The notes under the pieces: generated by a model
Seen by the model: the letters and a program-made list of their open reading frames with translations, nothing else
What the model was told of the DNA's origin: nothing
Databases searched by the model: none
From: Polystyrenella longa
Lineage (GTDB): Bacteria > Planctomycetota > Planctomycetia > Planctomycetales > Planctomycetaceae
Assembly: GCF_007750395.1 (NCBI RefSeq)
Contig: NZ_CP036281.1
Location: 4,859,001 to 4,923,000, forward strand
Direction: 5' to 3'
Length of the DNA stretch: 64,000 nucleotides
Part shown: positions 7,969 to 17,984 of the stretch, one piece after another
Numbering within the stretch: position 1 is the first letter of the stretch
Layout of the letters: every line of letters begins with the position of its first letter
Program-made: the position numbers and the translations under genes

Positions 7969-10650
7969 TTATGGTATGAAGACAAATTCGTTGTGATTAA
8001 ACAGCACGTGAACCAGGTTTTCCCGCGCTCGCATTTCCTGATTACTCGAAGCCGGTACGGAAGGTTCAGGACCTCCCTCAATTTTACTCAGGCTGGCCGG
8101 TTCCGTTAATAAACCGGATTGATCATTCAAGAATCGCAGGCAAACTTCCATCTCTTCAGCGGAAGGCTTCCGTGAAAGGAGATTCTCAAACAGCTCTTGG
8201 ATGAAGGCTTCTCGTTCTTCTGAGGCATCGGTAATTTTGCCAGCATATTTCCGTGACAATTCGACCGAAAGTCGGCTGTTAGCCAGTGCCAGCGCCTGTT
8301 GTGGGATAATGGTGACTGCCCGACGATAGCATTCATTCGTATTCGCTGCGTCAAAGACTTCCATGAAGGGCATCATTTTTTCGGGAGCGTGACGGTAATA
8401 AACGCTGCGGCGGTAGGTCGTTTCTCCCAGTTCGGCATCCAGCTCCGGCCCTTGAAGAGTCCGATTCAATTGATCGGTCACGGCCAATACGGAATCGCGA
8501 ACGACTTCTGCTTCGGCTCGTCGTCGGTTCATTCGCCACAAGTAATGGTTGTCCTGATCCTGTGCGAGGTTCGACTCATGGCCGGATACATTCGCCTGGA
8601 TACGATATAGGTGCGACGTCGTCATCAACCGGTGTATATGTTTGAGCTGCCAACCGTTCTCCATCAACTCGACAGCCAGCCAGTCGAGAAGTTCTGGATG
8701 CGAAGAGGGTTTGCCATTCAATCCAAAGTCGAAAGTGGTCTCTACCAGCGGTTCACCGAAGTGCCGCATCCAGAGTTGATTCACAGCAATACGAGCGGTC
8801 AAGGGATTGTTTCGATCCGCCAACCAGCGGGCAAACGCCAACCGGCGACCACTACTCGTTTTCGGATATGTTTCCGTTAAAGGTTCATAATCGGCAGCCA
8901 ACTCTTTGGCATTCAGTTCCGCCAATGCTTTGGTGGAAGACTCAACCGTTTTCGCAGCTTTATCGATGGCAGATTTCTTTTTACCTGCATCTTTTTCTTC
9001 GCTACGCTCTGCTAGGTCTTGTTTAACTCGAGCATCCAGTAACGCCAGTTCAGCTTCGGCAACGGCAACATCTCGCTGATTCTGAACCGCCTTCTGCTGT
9101 AACTCTGCCAGGTTTGCAGCTGGTATCTTGCTATATCGGGCAATGTCTGCTTCCGCTACGGCTTGATGAGCCGCAAGTTTCAATTCCCGGGCTTTGACTC
9201 GCTGCTGATGAGATTGATCGTGTAACTCAGCAGAGGCTTCGGGCAGTTTCGCCTTTTCATCTCCGAGGAATTTCTCATAACCCTGTCGAGCCTGGTTTAC
9301 GCCTGCTTTGGCTTCAAGAAAAATGTGTTCACGGATTTCAGGACGAAAGCCGGGATAGAACGCTTCAGGAGGTAAATCGATAGCTTCGACTTCGAAGTTG
9401 GCGAGATCTTCAAACAGTCCAGGTAACCCTGGGCCGAGTGGATCATCTTTGACCGGTTTGTCTTCGCTTCCCCGTTCGAATAGATAGGTGGGTGCTTCCA
9501 GATCGGCGTCGTAGACCAATGAAACACCGTCTTTGACGGTATCTGCTGTCTCTTCCAACCGGTCGATACGTACGTGGTGCGGTTCGAAGATCGCGCGAAA
9601 CTGAAAGTAGTCCTTCTGACTGATCGGGTCATACATATGATCGTGGCAGCGAGCACAGTTCATCGTCACGCCCAGAAAAGCTTTACTGGTGTGTTCGACC
9701 GTATTTTCCATCCACGTATTGCGATTGAATTTGAAGTAGTTCCGCACTAGGAAGCCAGTGGCCCGTGCGGTATCCATGTCGCCCGGGTGTAATTCATCGC
9801 CGGCGACCATTTCCATCATCATGTCAGAGTACGGTTTGCCGGAGTTCACGGAATCGACAATCCAGTCACGCCAGCGCCACATGTGGCGACCGCTGTTCCG
9901 CAATTCGGCCCGGTAACCGTACCAGTCACTGTATCGCCAGACATCCATCCAGTGCCGTCCCCAGCGTTCGCCATGTTCGGGGCTGGCAAGCAATTCGTCG
10001 ATCACGGTTTCGTTGGCAGTCGGGCTTTCGTCCGCAATAAAACGGGCGACTTCGTCTGCGGTAGGTGGTAAACCAATCAAATCGAGATAGACACGTCGTA
10101 ACCACAACCGTCGATCGAGATCGGCTACCGGTTGCAGACCTTGTTTTTCATATTGCTGATAGATGAACTTGTCGATCGGATTTTCAGGCCAGCCTGAATC
10201 GTTCACTTCGGGTACTTCAGGTCGGACAGGTGGAACGAACGACCAATGCTCCCGTGGGCTGGTCAATGCAACTTCATCATCCGGATAGGTTGCCCCGGCA
10301 TCGATCCAATCGATGATGGCCTTTTTCTCCTGCTCCGTTAAGGGAGCCCCCTCCATCGGCATTTCCAGAGCGTCGTTTCGTCCGAGAAGTACATCGACTA
10401 ACAGACTTTCTGCGCTGTTCCCTGGTTTAACGAGGGGGTCACGTTCTTCCGGGTGCAGCAGAAATTGTCCGGCATCAACGCGCACTCCCCCTTCTTGTTC
10501 GAGCGGACCATGACACATGACGCACCGCTGCGCGAAAAGTGGCTTCACTTTTTTAAGATAAATCTCGCTGGCTTTGTCTGCTTGTACAGGGGAAAACAGA
10601 AAGAAGAAAGTGAGGCAGGTGAGAATCAAGTTCCGGTGGGACAATAGCAT
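7969..10650 (-). CDS. Planctomycete cytochrome C / DUF1549 / DUF1553 protein (PSCyt1-PSCyt2-PSD1)
   Basis: 893 residues. Signal peptide at residues 1-24 (LTCLTFFFLFSPVQA). A c-type haem site CVMCH lies at residues 43-47 in the cytochrome-C-like domain. The DUF1549 domain (~150-360) includes the second CARCHDH motif, a long charged helical stretch (~450-600) is likely coiled coil, and the C-terminal DUF1553 domain includes the RHFGEPLV and RRAEAE segments. It is predicted to be periplasmic and to bind haem. It is the first gene of a two-gene operon with the DUF1501 gene 10 bp downstream. Substrate and reaction are unknown. Confidence 0.93.
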   Translation of the reverse strand: MLLSHRNLILTCLTFFFLFSPVQADKASEIYLKKVKPLFAQRCVMCHGPLEQEGGVRVDAGQFLLHPEERDPLVKPGNSAESLLVDVLLGRNDALEMPMEGAPLTEQEKKAIIDWIDAGATYPDDEVALTSPREHWSFVPPVRPEVPEVNDSGWPENPIDKFIYQQYEKQGLQPVADLDRRLWLRRVYLDLIGLPPTADEVARFIADESPTANETVIDELLASPEHGERWGRHWMDVWRYSDWYGYRAELRNSGRHMWRWRDWIVDSVNSGKPYSDMMMEMVAGDELHPGDMDTARATGFLVRNYFKFNRNTWMENTVEHTSKAFLGVTMNCARCHDHMYDPISQKDYFQFRAIFEPHHVRIDRLEETADTVKDGVSLVYDADLEAPTYLFERGSEDKPVKDDPLGPGLPGLFEDLANFEVEAIDLPPEAFYPGFRPEIREHIFLEAKAGVNQARQGYEKFLGDEKAKLPEASAELHDQSHQQRVKARELKLAAHQAVAEADIARYSKIPAANLAELQQKAVQNQRDVAVAEAELALLDARVKQDLAERSEEKDAGKKKSAIDKAAKTVESSTKALAELNAKELAADYEPLTETYPKTSSGRRLAFARWLADRNNPLTARIAVNQLWMRHFGEPLVETTFDFGLNGKPSSHPELLDWLAVELMENGWQLKHIHRLMTTSHLYRIQANVSGHESNLAQDQDNHYLWRMNRRRAEAEVVRDSVLAVTDQLNRTLQGPELDAELGETTYRRSVYYRHAPEKMMPFMEVFDAANTNECYRRAVTIIPQQALALANSRLSVELSRKYAGKITDASEEREAFIQELFENLLSRKPSAEEMEVCLRFLNDQSGLLTEPASLSKIEGGPEPSVPASSNQEMRARENLVHVLFNHNEFVFIP

Positions 10651-11258
10651 TTCGCAATCCAGAAGATAGTGGCGCGAGGTTTCAGAATACGTAAATCAGG
10701 GTTTCAGCGGACCCGTAAGAGCCAGCGAAATCGATACTCCATTATCCGGAGAATCACTCTCCAGCGGCTGATACCGATTCAGGTGGAAACCTATAGTATA
10801 ACATAAGCGAAATTCAATTTGATGCAATGGATAATTCATTGTAACAATGTAAAATACGGTTGTGTCAAACGGGTTATAAGGATAGCTCACCTGTTCAGGT
10901 GCACCATCATCAACCGACCCGATTTCAAATGTCGATTCAGCAATTCCTCTCACGAATACGACCTTCCTATCGTACGTAATTCAGACGCAGGAAGGTACTA
11001 CCTAATTTCCCGGCAGACCGGTCTTGCCCGATTTTGCCTCGTTTGCCAGAATCAAACGGGGACATGAACGACGTTTAAGTCGTGCTAAGCCCGGTTCCCA
11101 CTTAGATTAATAAAAAATCTCCCACTTGGCTTCATTCACCGAAAACCAGGGGTAGTCCCCTTATGGTCTGCCCGGAGAGACTTTAAGATAAATTCATCAA
11201 GCCCGCTTTCGACATAGCAGGTTTTGGTGTTTTCTCTAACCAGACAGGATTATCACGG
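10651..11258. other. Divergent intergenic region, 608 bp
   Basis: It separates the minus-strand cytochrome-C operon from the plus-strand ABC importer, so both promoters should lie here. A minus-strand TATACT (in TTATGTTATACTATAGG, near 10795-10805) is a possible -10 without a good -35. A short hairpin AGGGG-TAGT-CCCCT lies near 11148-11161. No coding sequence is supported. Confidence 0.4.
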
Positions 11259-13175
11259 ATGGATACCAGCAGAAATTCTTTCTTGGCGCTCGCTGCACTG
11301 CTCGCCCTCATCGCCGTCTTTCCCGGTTGCTCGGACTCTGAAAAAGCAGACTCCAGCAAAGACGAAGTCAAATCACTGGTCGAACCCTTTGATCCTCCCA
11401 CCCTTGAGGAATTGGATGCCAAAGCGGAATGGGAAGAAATGCCTGTTCTGGATTCGATGAAGCTGATGCAGGAACGACAGGCCAAAGAAGAACCGCTGGC
11501 CACTTATGACGAAGCAATCTCACTGAAAAACAATTCCGATGAAGACAATGCCAAAATCCTGAGTGCCATGGGCCGTGGCCCGAAAGAAGAGTCGGAAATC
11601 GACTACGATGCCGTCATCAACCGGCACGTTTCTTCGGATATGAAAAGTACAAACCCGCTTCTCGGCAGTTCGGCAATCGAGTTCGAAGTTGTAGGCCAAA
11701 CCAGTTTCGGCCTGTTCAGCTTTGATTGGGACTTCAATCCCTTCGCCGTCGAAGCCACCGTAAAATCGTGGCATTCCAGTAAAGACCGTCTGTATGACAA
11801 AGTTGTCATTCGAGATGATCTCGTCTGGTCTGATGGAACACCGATCACCGCCCACGATGTCGCTTTTTCATTCCGCACCATCATGAACCCAAGCGTCCCA
11901 GCATCGGCAGTCCGTTCCGGAACAGATCAGTTGCGTTGGGTAGAAGCGTATGATGACCACACAGTCGTTTTCTTCCACAAGGAATCGCTCGCCAGTAACG
12001 TCTGGAACGTGAACTATCCCGTTATTCCCAAGCATGTTTATGAAAGTCTGATCGACAAAGATCCTTCACTGCAGGAAGATCCTCAATTCGTCGCTCTGGA
12101 AAACGAACCCATTGTCGGTGGGCCTTATAAAATGACTTCGCGCACACGTGACCGAGAGGTCGTTCTCAGTCGCCGCGAAGAATGGTATATGAAGGATGGC
12201 AAACAAGTGCGACCGAAACCCCGATTCAAGGAGATTCGGTTCCAAATCATCCGAGAACCCGATACTGCGCTGCTGTCGCTCAAGAAAGGGGACATCGATG
12301 AGATGGGTCTCAACTCGGAACAGTGGAGCAACCAGACCAGCGGAGACGACTTCTACGAGAAAAACACCAAAGTCACCGGACCAGAGTGGACCTATTTTTA
12401 CTTCGGCTGGAACACGGAAAACCCTCTATTCAAAGATAAACGAGTCCGTCAGGCCATGTCCTGGGCGTACAACTACGACGAACTGATCAATAACTTTCTG
12501 CATGGATTAAACCGGCAGTCAGTCGGAATTTTCCATCCAGACTCCTGGATGTTTCCTAAAGAAGAGATCACACCTTACGAGCAGAATTTCGAAAAGGCGG
12601 TAGCTCTTTTGAAAGAAGCAGGTTGGGAAGATCACGATGGTGATGGAATCCTTGATAAAGAGATCGGTGGCAAGCAGGTTCCCTTTGAATTTACTTTGCT
12701 GTGTACTAATCAGCCTCGTTCCGTGAAAATGTGTACTTTAATGAAGGCAAATCTGGAACAAATTGGTATCCGCTGTAGTGTCCGTCCACAGGAGTTCACT
12801 GTGCTGATGGATAAAACATTAAACCATAAATTCCAAGCCTATCTGGGTGGCTGGGGAACGGGTGCCGATCCATCCACTGCTAAAAACATCTGGACTACCA
12901 ACGCCATTAAAAATGGTCGTAACTATGTCTCTTACGAGAACCCCAAAATTGATGAGCTTTTTTATCAGGCCGAACGGGAGTTTGACCGCGATAAACAGGC
13001 GGAACTTTATTCACAGATTCATCAGATTCTCTGGGAAGATCAACCTTACACCTGGTTGTTCTACATGAACGGCTTTCATGGATTTAATAAGGACGTGCGC
13101 GGTTACGTCTGGTCTCCCCGAGGCCCGTTCGGTTATGGCCCCGGCTTTGATCACCTCTGGAAAGCGGTCGACTAG
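11259..13175 (+). CDS. Oligopeptide ABC transporter substrate-binding lipoprotein
   Basis: 638 residues. The lipoprotein signal ends in VFPGC (Cys at about residue 24), so the mature protein is lipid-anchored. A low-complexity acidic stretch follows to ~100. The family-5 binding domain runs from ~130 to the end: LVWSDGTPITAHDVAFSFRT, then RVRQAMSWAYNYDELI, both hallmark segments. The LEKAGWEDHDGDGILDKE-like stretch around residue 460 is also typical of the family. It is followed by two permease genes on the same strand and is the binding component of a Dpp/Opp/YejA-like peptide importer. No ATPase gene is in the cluster. Confidence 0.92.
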   Translation: MDTSRNSFLALAALLALIAVFPGCSDSEKADSSKDEVKSLVEPFDPPTLEELDAKAEWEEMPVLDSMKLMQERQAKEEPLATYDEAISLKNNSDEDNAKILSAMGRGPKEESEIDYDAVINRHVSSDMKSTNPLLGSSAIEFEVVGQTSFGLFSFDWDFNPFAVEATVKSWHSSKDRLYDKVVIRDDLVWSDGTPITAHDVAFSFRTIMNPSVPASAVRSGTDQLRWVEAYDDHTVVFFHKESLASNVWNVNYPVIPKHVYESLIDKDPSLQEDPQFVALENEPIVGGPYKMTSRTRDREVVLSRREEWYMKDGKQVRPKPRFKEIRFQIIREPDTALLSLKKGDIDEMGLNSEQWSNQTSGDDFYEKNTKVTGPEWTYFYFGWNTENPLFKDKRVRQAMSWAYNYDELINNFLHGLNRQSVGIFHPDSWMFPKEEITPYEQNFEKAVALLKEAGWEDHDGDGILDKEIGGKQVPFEFTLLCTNQPRSVKMCTLMKANLEQIGIRCSVRPQEFTVLMDKTLNHKFQAYLGGWGTGADPSTAKNIWTTNAIKNGRNYVSYENPKIDELFYQAEREFDRDKQAELYSQIHQILWEDQPYTWLFYMNGFHGFNKDVRGYVWSPRGPFGYGPGFDHLWKAVD

Positions 13176-13275
13176 TCTCGACAATCAAGCTCTTGTAAAT
13201 GGATGAGACTTTCGGACAAATTGAACTGTCCAGTACTTTGCCACCTCCCTTTTGGCATGGGATCATTACGGATAT

Positions 13276-14262
13276 ATGTACTCTTACATCATTCGACGTT
13301 CGTTGATTGGCCTCGTAACGTTGCTGATCATCACGTTTATCGTATTTGGCTTGATCCGGAATATTCCGGGGACCCCATTCACGATGGCGCAGGCTGAACT
13401 ACTCGACCCCAGCAAGACCCTCGGCACGGCCGACGTGAACCGGCTCAAGGAAGCGTACGGACTTGATAAACCTTGGTATGAATCGTATGCCTATTGGATC
13501 TGGAACCTGGCTCAGGGAGATCTCGGAAATTCATTCGATGAAAAGATTCCGGTTACCGAGGTCATTGCGAACCGCTTTGTTCCGACGTTGATCGTTTCTC
13601 TCAGTTCGTTGTTCTTTACGTACATCCTGGCGATCCCGATCGGCCTCTATTCGACTGTCTACTACGAAACGGTTCACGAACGTTCGGTGAGTATTCTGCT
13701 GTACGCTCTGTATTCGTTCCCGGTAATGGTGGCGGCCCTGATGTTGCAGTTCTACTTTGCCTACAGGCTCGATTGGCTCCCCCTTACAGGAATGCGAACG
13801 ACTCAGGGTTTCGACGATCTTTCCACGTTCGGTCAAACCTGGGATATTACTAAACATGCTATTCTCCCGGTAATTTGCTCTTCATATGGCGGCTTGGCTT
13901 ACTTAAGCCGATTTGTGAACTCCAACATGCAGGAAGTCATCCGGTTAGATTTCATTAGGACCGCTCGGGCAAAAGGAGTCGGGCCACGAGATGTGATTAT
14001 TAATCACGCATTTCGTAATACACTCATTCCGCTGATCACGATTTTCGGCCTGACATTGCCCGGGCTATTAAGTGGCTCGATCATTATCGAAGGAATTTTC
14101 CAGTGGCCGGGAATGGGGCAGCTCTTTTTCGAGTCCATTCCAGAACGGGACTACCCAGTCATCATGGGACTGACGCTCATGTTCTCTGTCCTCACGTTAC
14201 TTGGCCAGCTTCTGGCTGACGTTCTCTATGCCTTTGCCGACCCAAGGGTTCGACTTTCCTGA
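13276..14262 (+). CDS. ABC transporter permease, DppB/OppB type
   Basis: About 328 residues from ATG 13276 (MYSYIIRRSLIG), the standard start for this family; an ATG at 13252 would add 8 residues. The N-terminal helix is followed by FGLIRNIPGTPF, a periplasmic loop, and five more membrane segments. The EAA cytoplasmic loop reads FIRTARAKGVGPRDVIINHAFRN, the contact with the ATPase subunits. The C-terminus ends DVLYAFADPRVRLS, the family's usual YAxxDPRV ending. It forms a heterodimeric inner-membrane channel with the next gene product. Confidence 0.94.
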   Translation: MYSYIIRRSLIGLVTLLIITFIVFGLIRNIPGTPFTMAQAELLDPSKTLGTADVNRLKEAYGLDKPWYESYAYWIWNLAQGDLGNSFDEKIPVTEVIANRFVPTLIVSLSSLFFTYILAIPIGLYSTVYYETVHERSVSILLYALYSFPVMVAALMLQFYFAYRLDWLPLTGMRTTQGFDDLSTFGQTWDITKHAILPVICSSYGGLAYLSRFVNSNMQEVIRLDFIRTARAKGVGPRDVIINHAFRNTLIPLITIFGLTLPGLLSGSIIIEGIFQWPGMGQLFFESIPERDYPVIMGLTLMFSVLTLLGQLLADVLYAFADPRVRLS

Positions 14263-14393
14263 TTTCAGAGATCTTTCTTCTCGAGGAAGTCTCCCTTGAA
14301 GCCCTCTTTGGTTTTCTTCATTCCTGAACTCGATTTCAACACGCGACAATCAAACCATGTCCTGCTGAAACTTAACTCATACAGTTAGCAGAA

Positions 14394-15524
14394 ATGTCGG
14401 ATCAGCTCCTTCCTGAAAATGATAAAGTGACCCTCACCGGCAGTCTCGATGAGCTGGAAACGACGGTCACGGTCGTAAAATCGCCCAGCTTCTGGAATGA
14501 ATCGTGGCATCGATTCAAGAAAAGAAAGCTGTCGATGCTGGCGCTCGGATTCGTCGGATTTCTCACCATCGTGGCACTTTGCTCGCCAATGATCGTGGGA
14601 ACACGCCCTGTCGTGTGTAAGTACAAAGAAAATATTTACTTTCCTTGCCTCTATTATTTCAACGCATCCTGGGAAAATCCGATCTTCTTTAAGGACGGAT
14701 TTCGCCAGCGATTTTATGAGAACCTCAAAGAAAAAGATCCGGAAAGTTGGGCAGTCTGGCCTATCGTCTATCAATCACCCACCCGGCGCATCACGGAAGG
14801 GGAATTCGGTAACCAACCTGCCAGTCCACTTCTGCAGGAGAAACCGAACAAATACCATTGGTTCGGAACCGATGACGACGGAGTCGACGTGTTTGCGCGA
14901 CTTGTTCACGGAACCAGAATCGCGCTGGTGGTCGGTTTTCTTTCGATGGGAATTGCCAGCTTTATCGGCATTGTCGTCGGGGCGCTCGGAGGATACTTCG
15001 GTGGCTGGGTGGATACGATTCTCAGCCGCATGACTGAAGTCGTTATGTGTGTGCCTACTTTAGTGTTGATCCTGGCGATGCTCGCGATTGTGGAATCCAC
15101 GACGATTTATCACCTGATGGTAGTCATTGGTTTGACTGGCTGGACCGGTATTGCCAGGCTGACACGCGCGGAGTTCCTCAAGCTGAAGGAGATGGAATTC
15201 GTCTCTGCCGCTCACTGCCTGAGCCTGAGCAACATGCGGATTATTTTCCGGCATATCCTGCCCAACTCTCTTGCGCCAATTCTCGTGCCGATCAGCTTTG
15301 GAATTGCCTCCGCCATCTTTACGGAGAGTGCGTTGAGCTTTCTCGGTATGGGTGCCGAACCACCTACCCCCAGTTGGGGGCGACTCCTCAGCGAAGCGAA
15401 GAAGTCCGATTCCCAGTGGTGGATGCTGACATTCCCCGGAGGAGCCATCTTTCTGGCGGTGCTCGCGTACAACCTGATCGGCGAAGGGCTCCAGGCCGCA
15501 ACGGATCCCCGTCGCCGCGATTAA
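14394..15524 (+). CDS. ABC transporter permease, DppC/OppC type
   Basis: 376 residues. Residues ~1-40 are cytoplasmic and include the WHRFKKRKLSML basic stretch before the first membrane helix (~50-68). A long periplasmic insertion (~70-155) precedes HWFGTDDDGVDVFARLVHGTR, the family hallmark. The EAA loop reads EFVSAAHCLSLSNMRIIFRHILPN. The ALSFLGMGAEPPTPSWG segment and the ATDPRRRD ending are typical. The long insertion resembles YejE more than classic DppC. Third gene of the importer cluster; 131 bp after the dppB-type gene. Confidence 0.94.
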   Translation: MSDQLLPENDKVTLTGSLDELETTVTVVKSPSFWNESWHRFKKRKLSMLALGFVGFLTIVALCSPMIVGTRPVVCKYKENIYFPCLYYFNASWENPIFFKDGFRQRFYENLKEKDPESWAVWPIVYQSPTRRITEGEFGNQPASPLLQEKPNKYHWFGTDDDGVDVFARLVHGTRIALVVGFLSMGIASFIGIVVGALGGYFGGWVDTILSRMTEVVMCVPTLVLILAMLAIVESTTIYHLMVVIGLTGWTGIARLTRAEFLKLKEMEFVSAAHCLSLSNMRIIFRHILPNSLAPILVPISFGIASAIFTESALSFLGMGAEPPTPSWGRLLSEAKKSDSQWWMLTFPGGAIFLAVLAYNLIGEGLQAATDPRRRD

Positions 15525-15578
15525 TTCATGTCAATGATTTCGGTGGTACTGCGATAACGATGATTCTGCAATTCAGGT

Positions 15579-16379
15579 TCAGGCATCTGTGATGGACTGT
15601 AACTGAGTCCAATGCGTTTCGCCAATTCTTTCGACTTCGGCGTCATCGATTTTCACCAGTGGTGTGTATTGCGGATGGCGGACTTGTCGGTACGGGTTAT
15701 TCTTCTTTGCGTTGTAACAGCAAATGAAGGCCCATCTAGGATTTTCACTTTTGTTCTGATCAGAGCGATGCAGTAAATTGCTGTGGAACAAGACAGCATC
15801 ACCCGGTTCCAATTGCACATGAACCAATTCCAACCTCTCCAGGGCGACTTCCACCCGTTCCGGATCGGCCCCCGTCTGTTCGCCCACCTGTTTGTGGTCG
15901 ACGCGCCCCATCAGATGTGATCCGCGTATCACTTGGAGGCAACCGTTTTCGGGGGTCGCACGATCAATGGCCACCATGGCGCTCGCCATCATGGGGAATG
16001 GACAGCAGAAGTTGTACCAATAGCCATAATCCTGATGCCACGCCCAGGCGCCCCCTTCACGAGGCTCTTTGAGGATCATCTTGTTGTGGTAGTGATAAAC
16101 TTCATCACCCACTAACTGTTCCATCGCATCGACCAAACTGCGAGAACGAACAATCGCACTGTAGATGTCATTCTCATACAAGTCGTTTTTAACCTTTAGC
16201 TTAATTGCGCCTCCTTCGCCATCATCGCGAGAAGCCGCTTCGCGGAGCAGGGCCAGATCCGCCCGTGCGATTTTACTCAACAAGGCCAACGTCTCCGGTC
16301 GCAACATGCCCGGAATGATCACAAAACCATCAGTCGAGTACCGAGCCAACTGGGTTTCATCAAGTTGAAATCGTCGCAT
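15579..16379 (-). CDS. Phytanoyl-CoA dioxygenase family (PhyH) oxygenase
   Basis: 266 residues, a normal length for the family. The Fe(II) site is visible: H-x-D in WHQDYGYW (residues ~118-120) and a distal histidine in LLHRSDQN, with the 2-oxoglutarate-binding arginine in NPRW following. It also has MVAIDRATPENGCLQVIRGSH, a PhyH signature. These cytosolic enzymes hydroxylate small molecules or lipids using O2 and 2-oxoglutarate. PhyH paralogs are numerous in planctomycetes and their substrates are mostly unknown. It is convergent with the importer (55 bp) and divergent from the DUF1802 gene. Confidence 0.9.
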   Translation of the reverse strand: MRRFQLDETQLARYSTDGFVIIPGMLRPETLALLSKIARADLALLREAASRDDGEGGAIKLKVKNDLYENDIYSAIVRSRSLVDAMEQLVGDEVYHYHNKMILKEPREGGAWAWHQDYGYWYNFCCPFPMMASAMVAIDRATPENGCLQVIRGSHLMGRVDHKQVGEQTGADPERVEVALERLELVHVQLEPGDAVLFHSNLLHRSDQNKSENPRWAFICCYNAKKNNPYRQVRHPQYTPLVKIDDAEVERIGETHWTQLQSITDA

Positions 16380-16507
16380 CGCCGGGATTCCTACTGTTCA
16401 TCTATCGAGAGACGGAAATAATGAAGACGAGTGTTTATTGTATTCAGCGCCATAGAGAGATAAACAGTCGAATACAACATTATTCCGTCAACCAACAGGT
16501 TGCCGGG

Positions 16508-17146
16508 ATGAAATTTGATCACGAACGGGAGACAGAATTGACCTCAGTCCCAGCTCAACTGGAAACGGATATCGCCTTGAAGGAATGGGCGATCCTCTGT
16601 GCAGCACTAGCTAGCGGAAAACAGACGATACTGGTGCGCAAGGGTGGCATCGCGGAAGGCCCCGACGGTTTCCAACCGGAACACCCGACATTCTGGCTCT
16701 TTCCCACAAATTTCCATCAAGCGGAAACTGCGTTAAACAACGATGGAAAAGCGTTCCTGTCACATCCCGACATTAAATCGAATTTGACGCCGCCTCCCGC
16801 TGAACAAATTGTACTAAAACATGTAGGACAAATTGAACAAATCATCCGACTGGAACAGGAATCACTACTCCCGTTCTTGAACACGTTCCAACTCCTTTCA
16901 CCGGAAACACTTTCGAACCGATTTCACTACAAGGAACCCGGATTATGGGTCATGGTTGTTCGTATCTATCAGGCACAAGACCCGATCGTCATTCCCGATT
17001 CACCTCATTTCACAGGATGTCGTAGCTGGGTCGATTTGCCTCGGCCTTACAGCTCTCCTCAGGCAGAACCCGTCCTCTCTGAGGAAGAGTTTCAGGATCA
17101 AGTCCGCAAACTGAATTCCGTGCTGTCTGAAAACGCGATCGGTTAA
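16508..17146 (+). CDS. DUF1802 family protein
   Basis: 212 residues from ATG 16508 (MKFDHERETE). The frame is open from an ATG at 16421, but the extra 29 residues look non-conserved. The DUF1802 hallmarks are clear: LKEWAILCAALASGKQTILVRKGGI, the FQPEHPTFWLFPTNFHQ stretch, and the LPRPY segment near the end. Known members are uncharacterised cytosolic proteins; many lie near restriction or nuclease genes, but not here. No operon partner. Function unknown. Confidence 0.85.
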   Translation: MKFDHERETELTSVPAQLETDIALKEWAILCAALASGKQTILVRKGGIAEGPDGFQPEHPTFWLFPTNFHQAETALNNDGKAFLSHPDIKSNLTPPPAEQIVLKHVGQIEQIIRLEQESLLPFLNTFQLLSPETLSNRFHYKEPGLWVMVVRIYQAQDPIVIPDSPHFTGCRSWVDLPRPYSSPQAEPVLSEEEFQDQVRKLNSVLSENAIG

Positions 17147-17724
17147 ACGAAGTACGTATGTCTTAAGTCTGAAACTGATCGACATGAAAGTCGACAAAGC
17201 ATACAAACGTCGCTTTGGTACAATAGAGCTGATGACCAATCCCGAATCGTCTGTCAAGTTAAAAGCGAGTTTGGATGTCAAGGTTTAACGAGTCGCTCAA
17301 ACGCGATCTCAAAAATGAACGATCGCGCGGCAATCTGAACTTGCTCAATCGCTGTTCATCTTGCAGAATGAAAACAGAAGTTAGAAGTCGTCGTTAAACA
17401 CTTCAACTTTCTTCCTTCGCCAAAGAGGATCGCCTCACACTCACTTCTTTCCAAGCCGATCATCTTCAGTTTCACACTTAGACGAATTGAATATTCCAAA
17501 GCCACGGGCACCGTATCTGGAAGTCAGGTTCTCTGCCCTCCATCGGTATTCTTCCCACGGGTTCCCGCTGATGTCGTTTGTTTCAACGTCGGACTATTCC
17601 TTCGTCAATAATTCTCAAGCTATTCCTCAGACTGAATTATCGATTTGCCCGCAAATCGTTCAAAGTCGTTGATTGAGATCTTTTAAAAACAATTCTTTTT
17701 CAACAGCCATAATAAGGTACCGCG
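17147..17724. other. Intergenic gap before the CsrA-like gene, 578 bp
   Basis: No supported gene. An inverted repeat CGATTTGC-CC-GCAAATCG lies at 17641-17658, 67 bp before the CsrA-like start codon, with no T-run after it. AT-rich sequence at 17680-17715 probably contains the promoter and leader of that gene. Confidence 0.4.
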
Positions 17725-17958
17725 ATGCATCTGATTTCACGCAGCATCCAGCAAAGTGTTGTTATAGACGATGATATCCATGTTACCATTCTTGAAATCA
17801 AAGAGGACCGAGTGATCCTCGAGATCCATTCCCCCAGTGCTCAGGTCCCTTATCGGATCGAAACCTTGTATATTCAATCCAATGAAGTAACGAGGATTGA
17901 TTCCGAGAGTACCAACGCAACTGAAGAGACTCCCGAACTGGTCGGAGCGCGGTCTTAA
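17725..17958 (+). CDS. csrA: CsrA-like translational regulator
   Basis: 77 residues. The first ~50 align by eye with CsrA: M-x-L-I-S-R start, VVIDDDIHVTILEIKEDRVILEI core strands and S-P-S-A-Q-V-P-Y-R-I-E, keeping the arginine equivalent to Arg44 of E. coli CsrA, which contacts GGA motifs in mRNA. The usual TRR start is changed to SRS, and a ~25-residue acidic tail is added. CsrA dimers bind mRNA leaders in the cytosol and repress or stabilise them. An AAGGT ribosome-binding site lies 7-8 nt before the ATG. A divergent family member; targets unknown. Confidence 0.75.
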   Translation: MHLISRSIQQSVVIDDDIHVTILEIKEDRVILEIHSPSAQVPYRIETLYIQSNEVTRIDSESTNATEETPELVGARS

Positions 17959-17984
17959 GTGTCGAACGAACTCATTTCGTGAGC

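Noticed and set aside
17487-17672. 61-codon open frame before the CsrA-like gene
   Set aside because: Low-complexity Ser/Pro-rich product, no ribosome-binding site and no operon partner.
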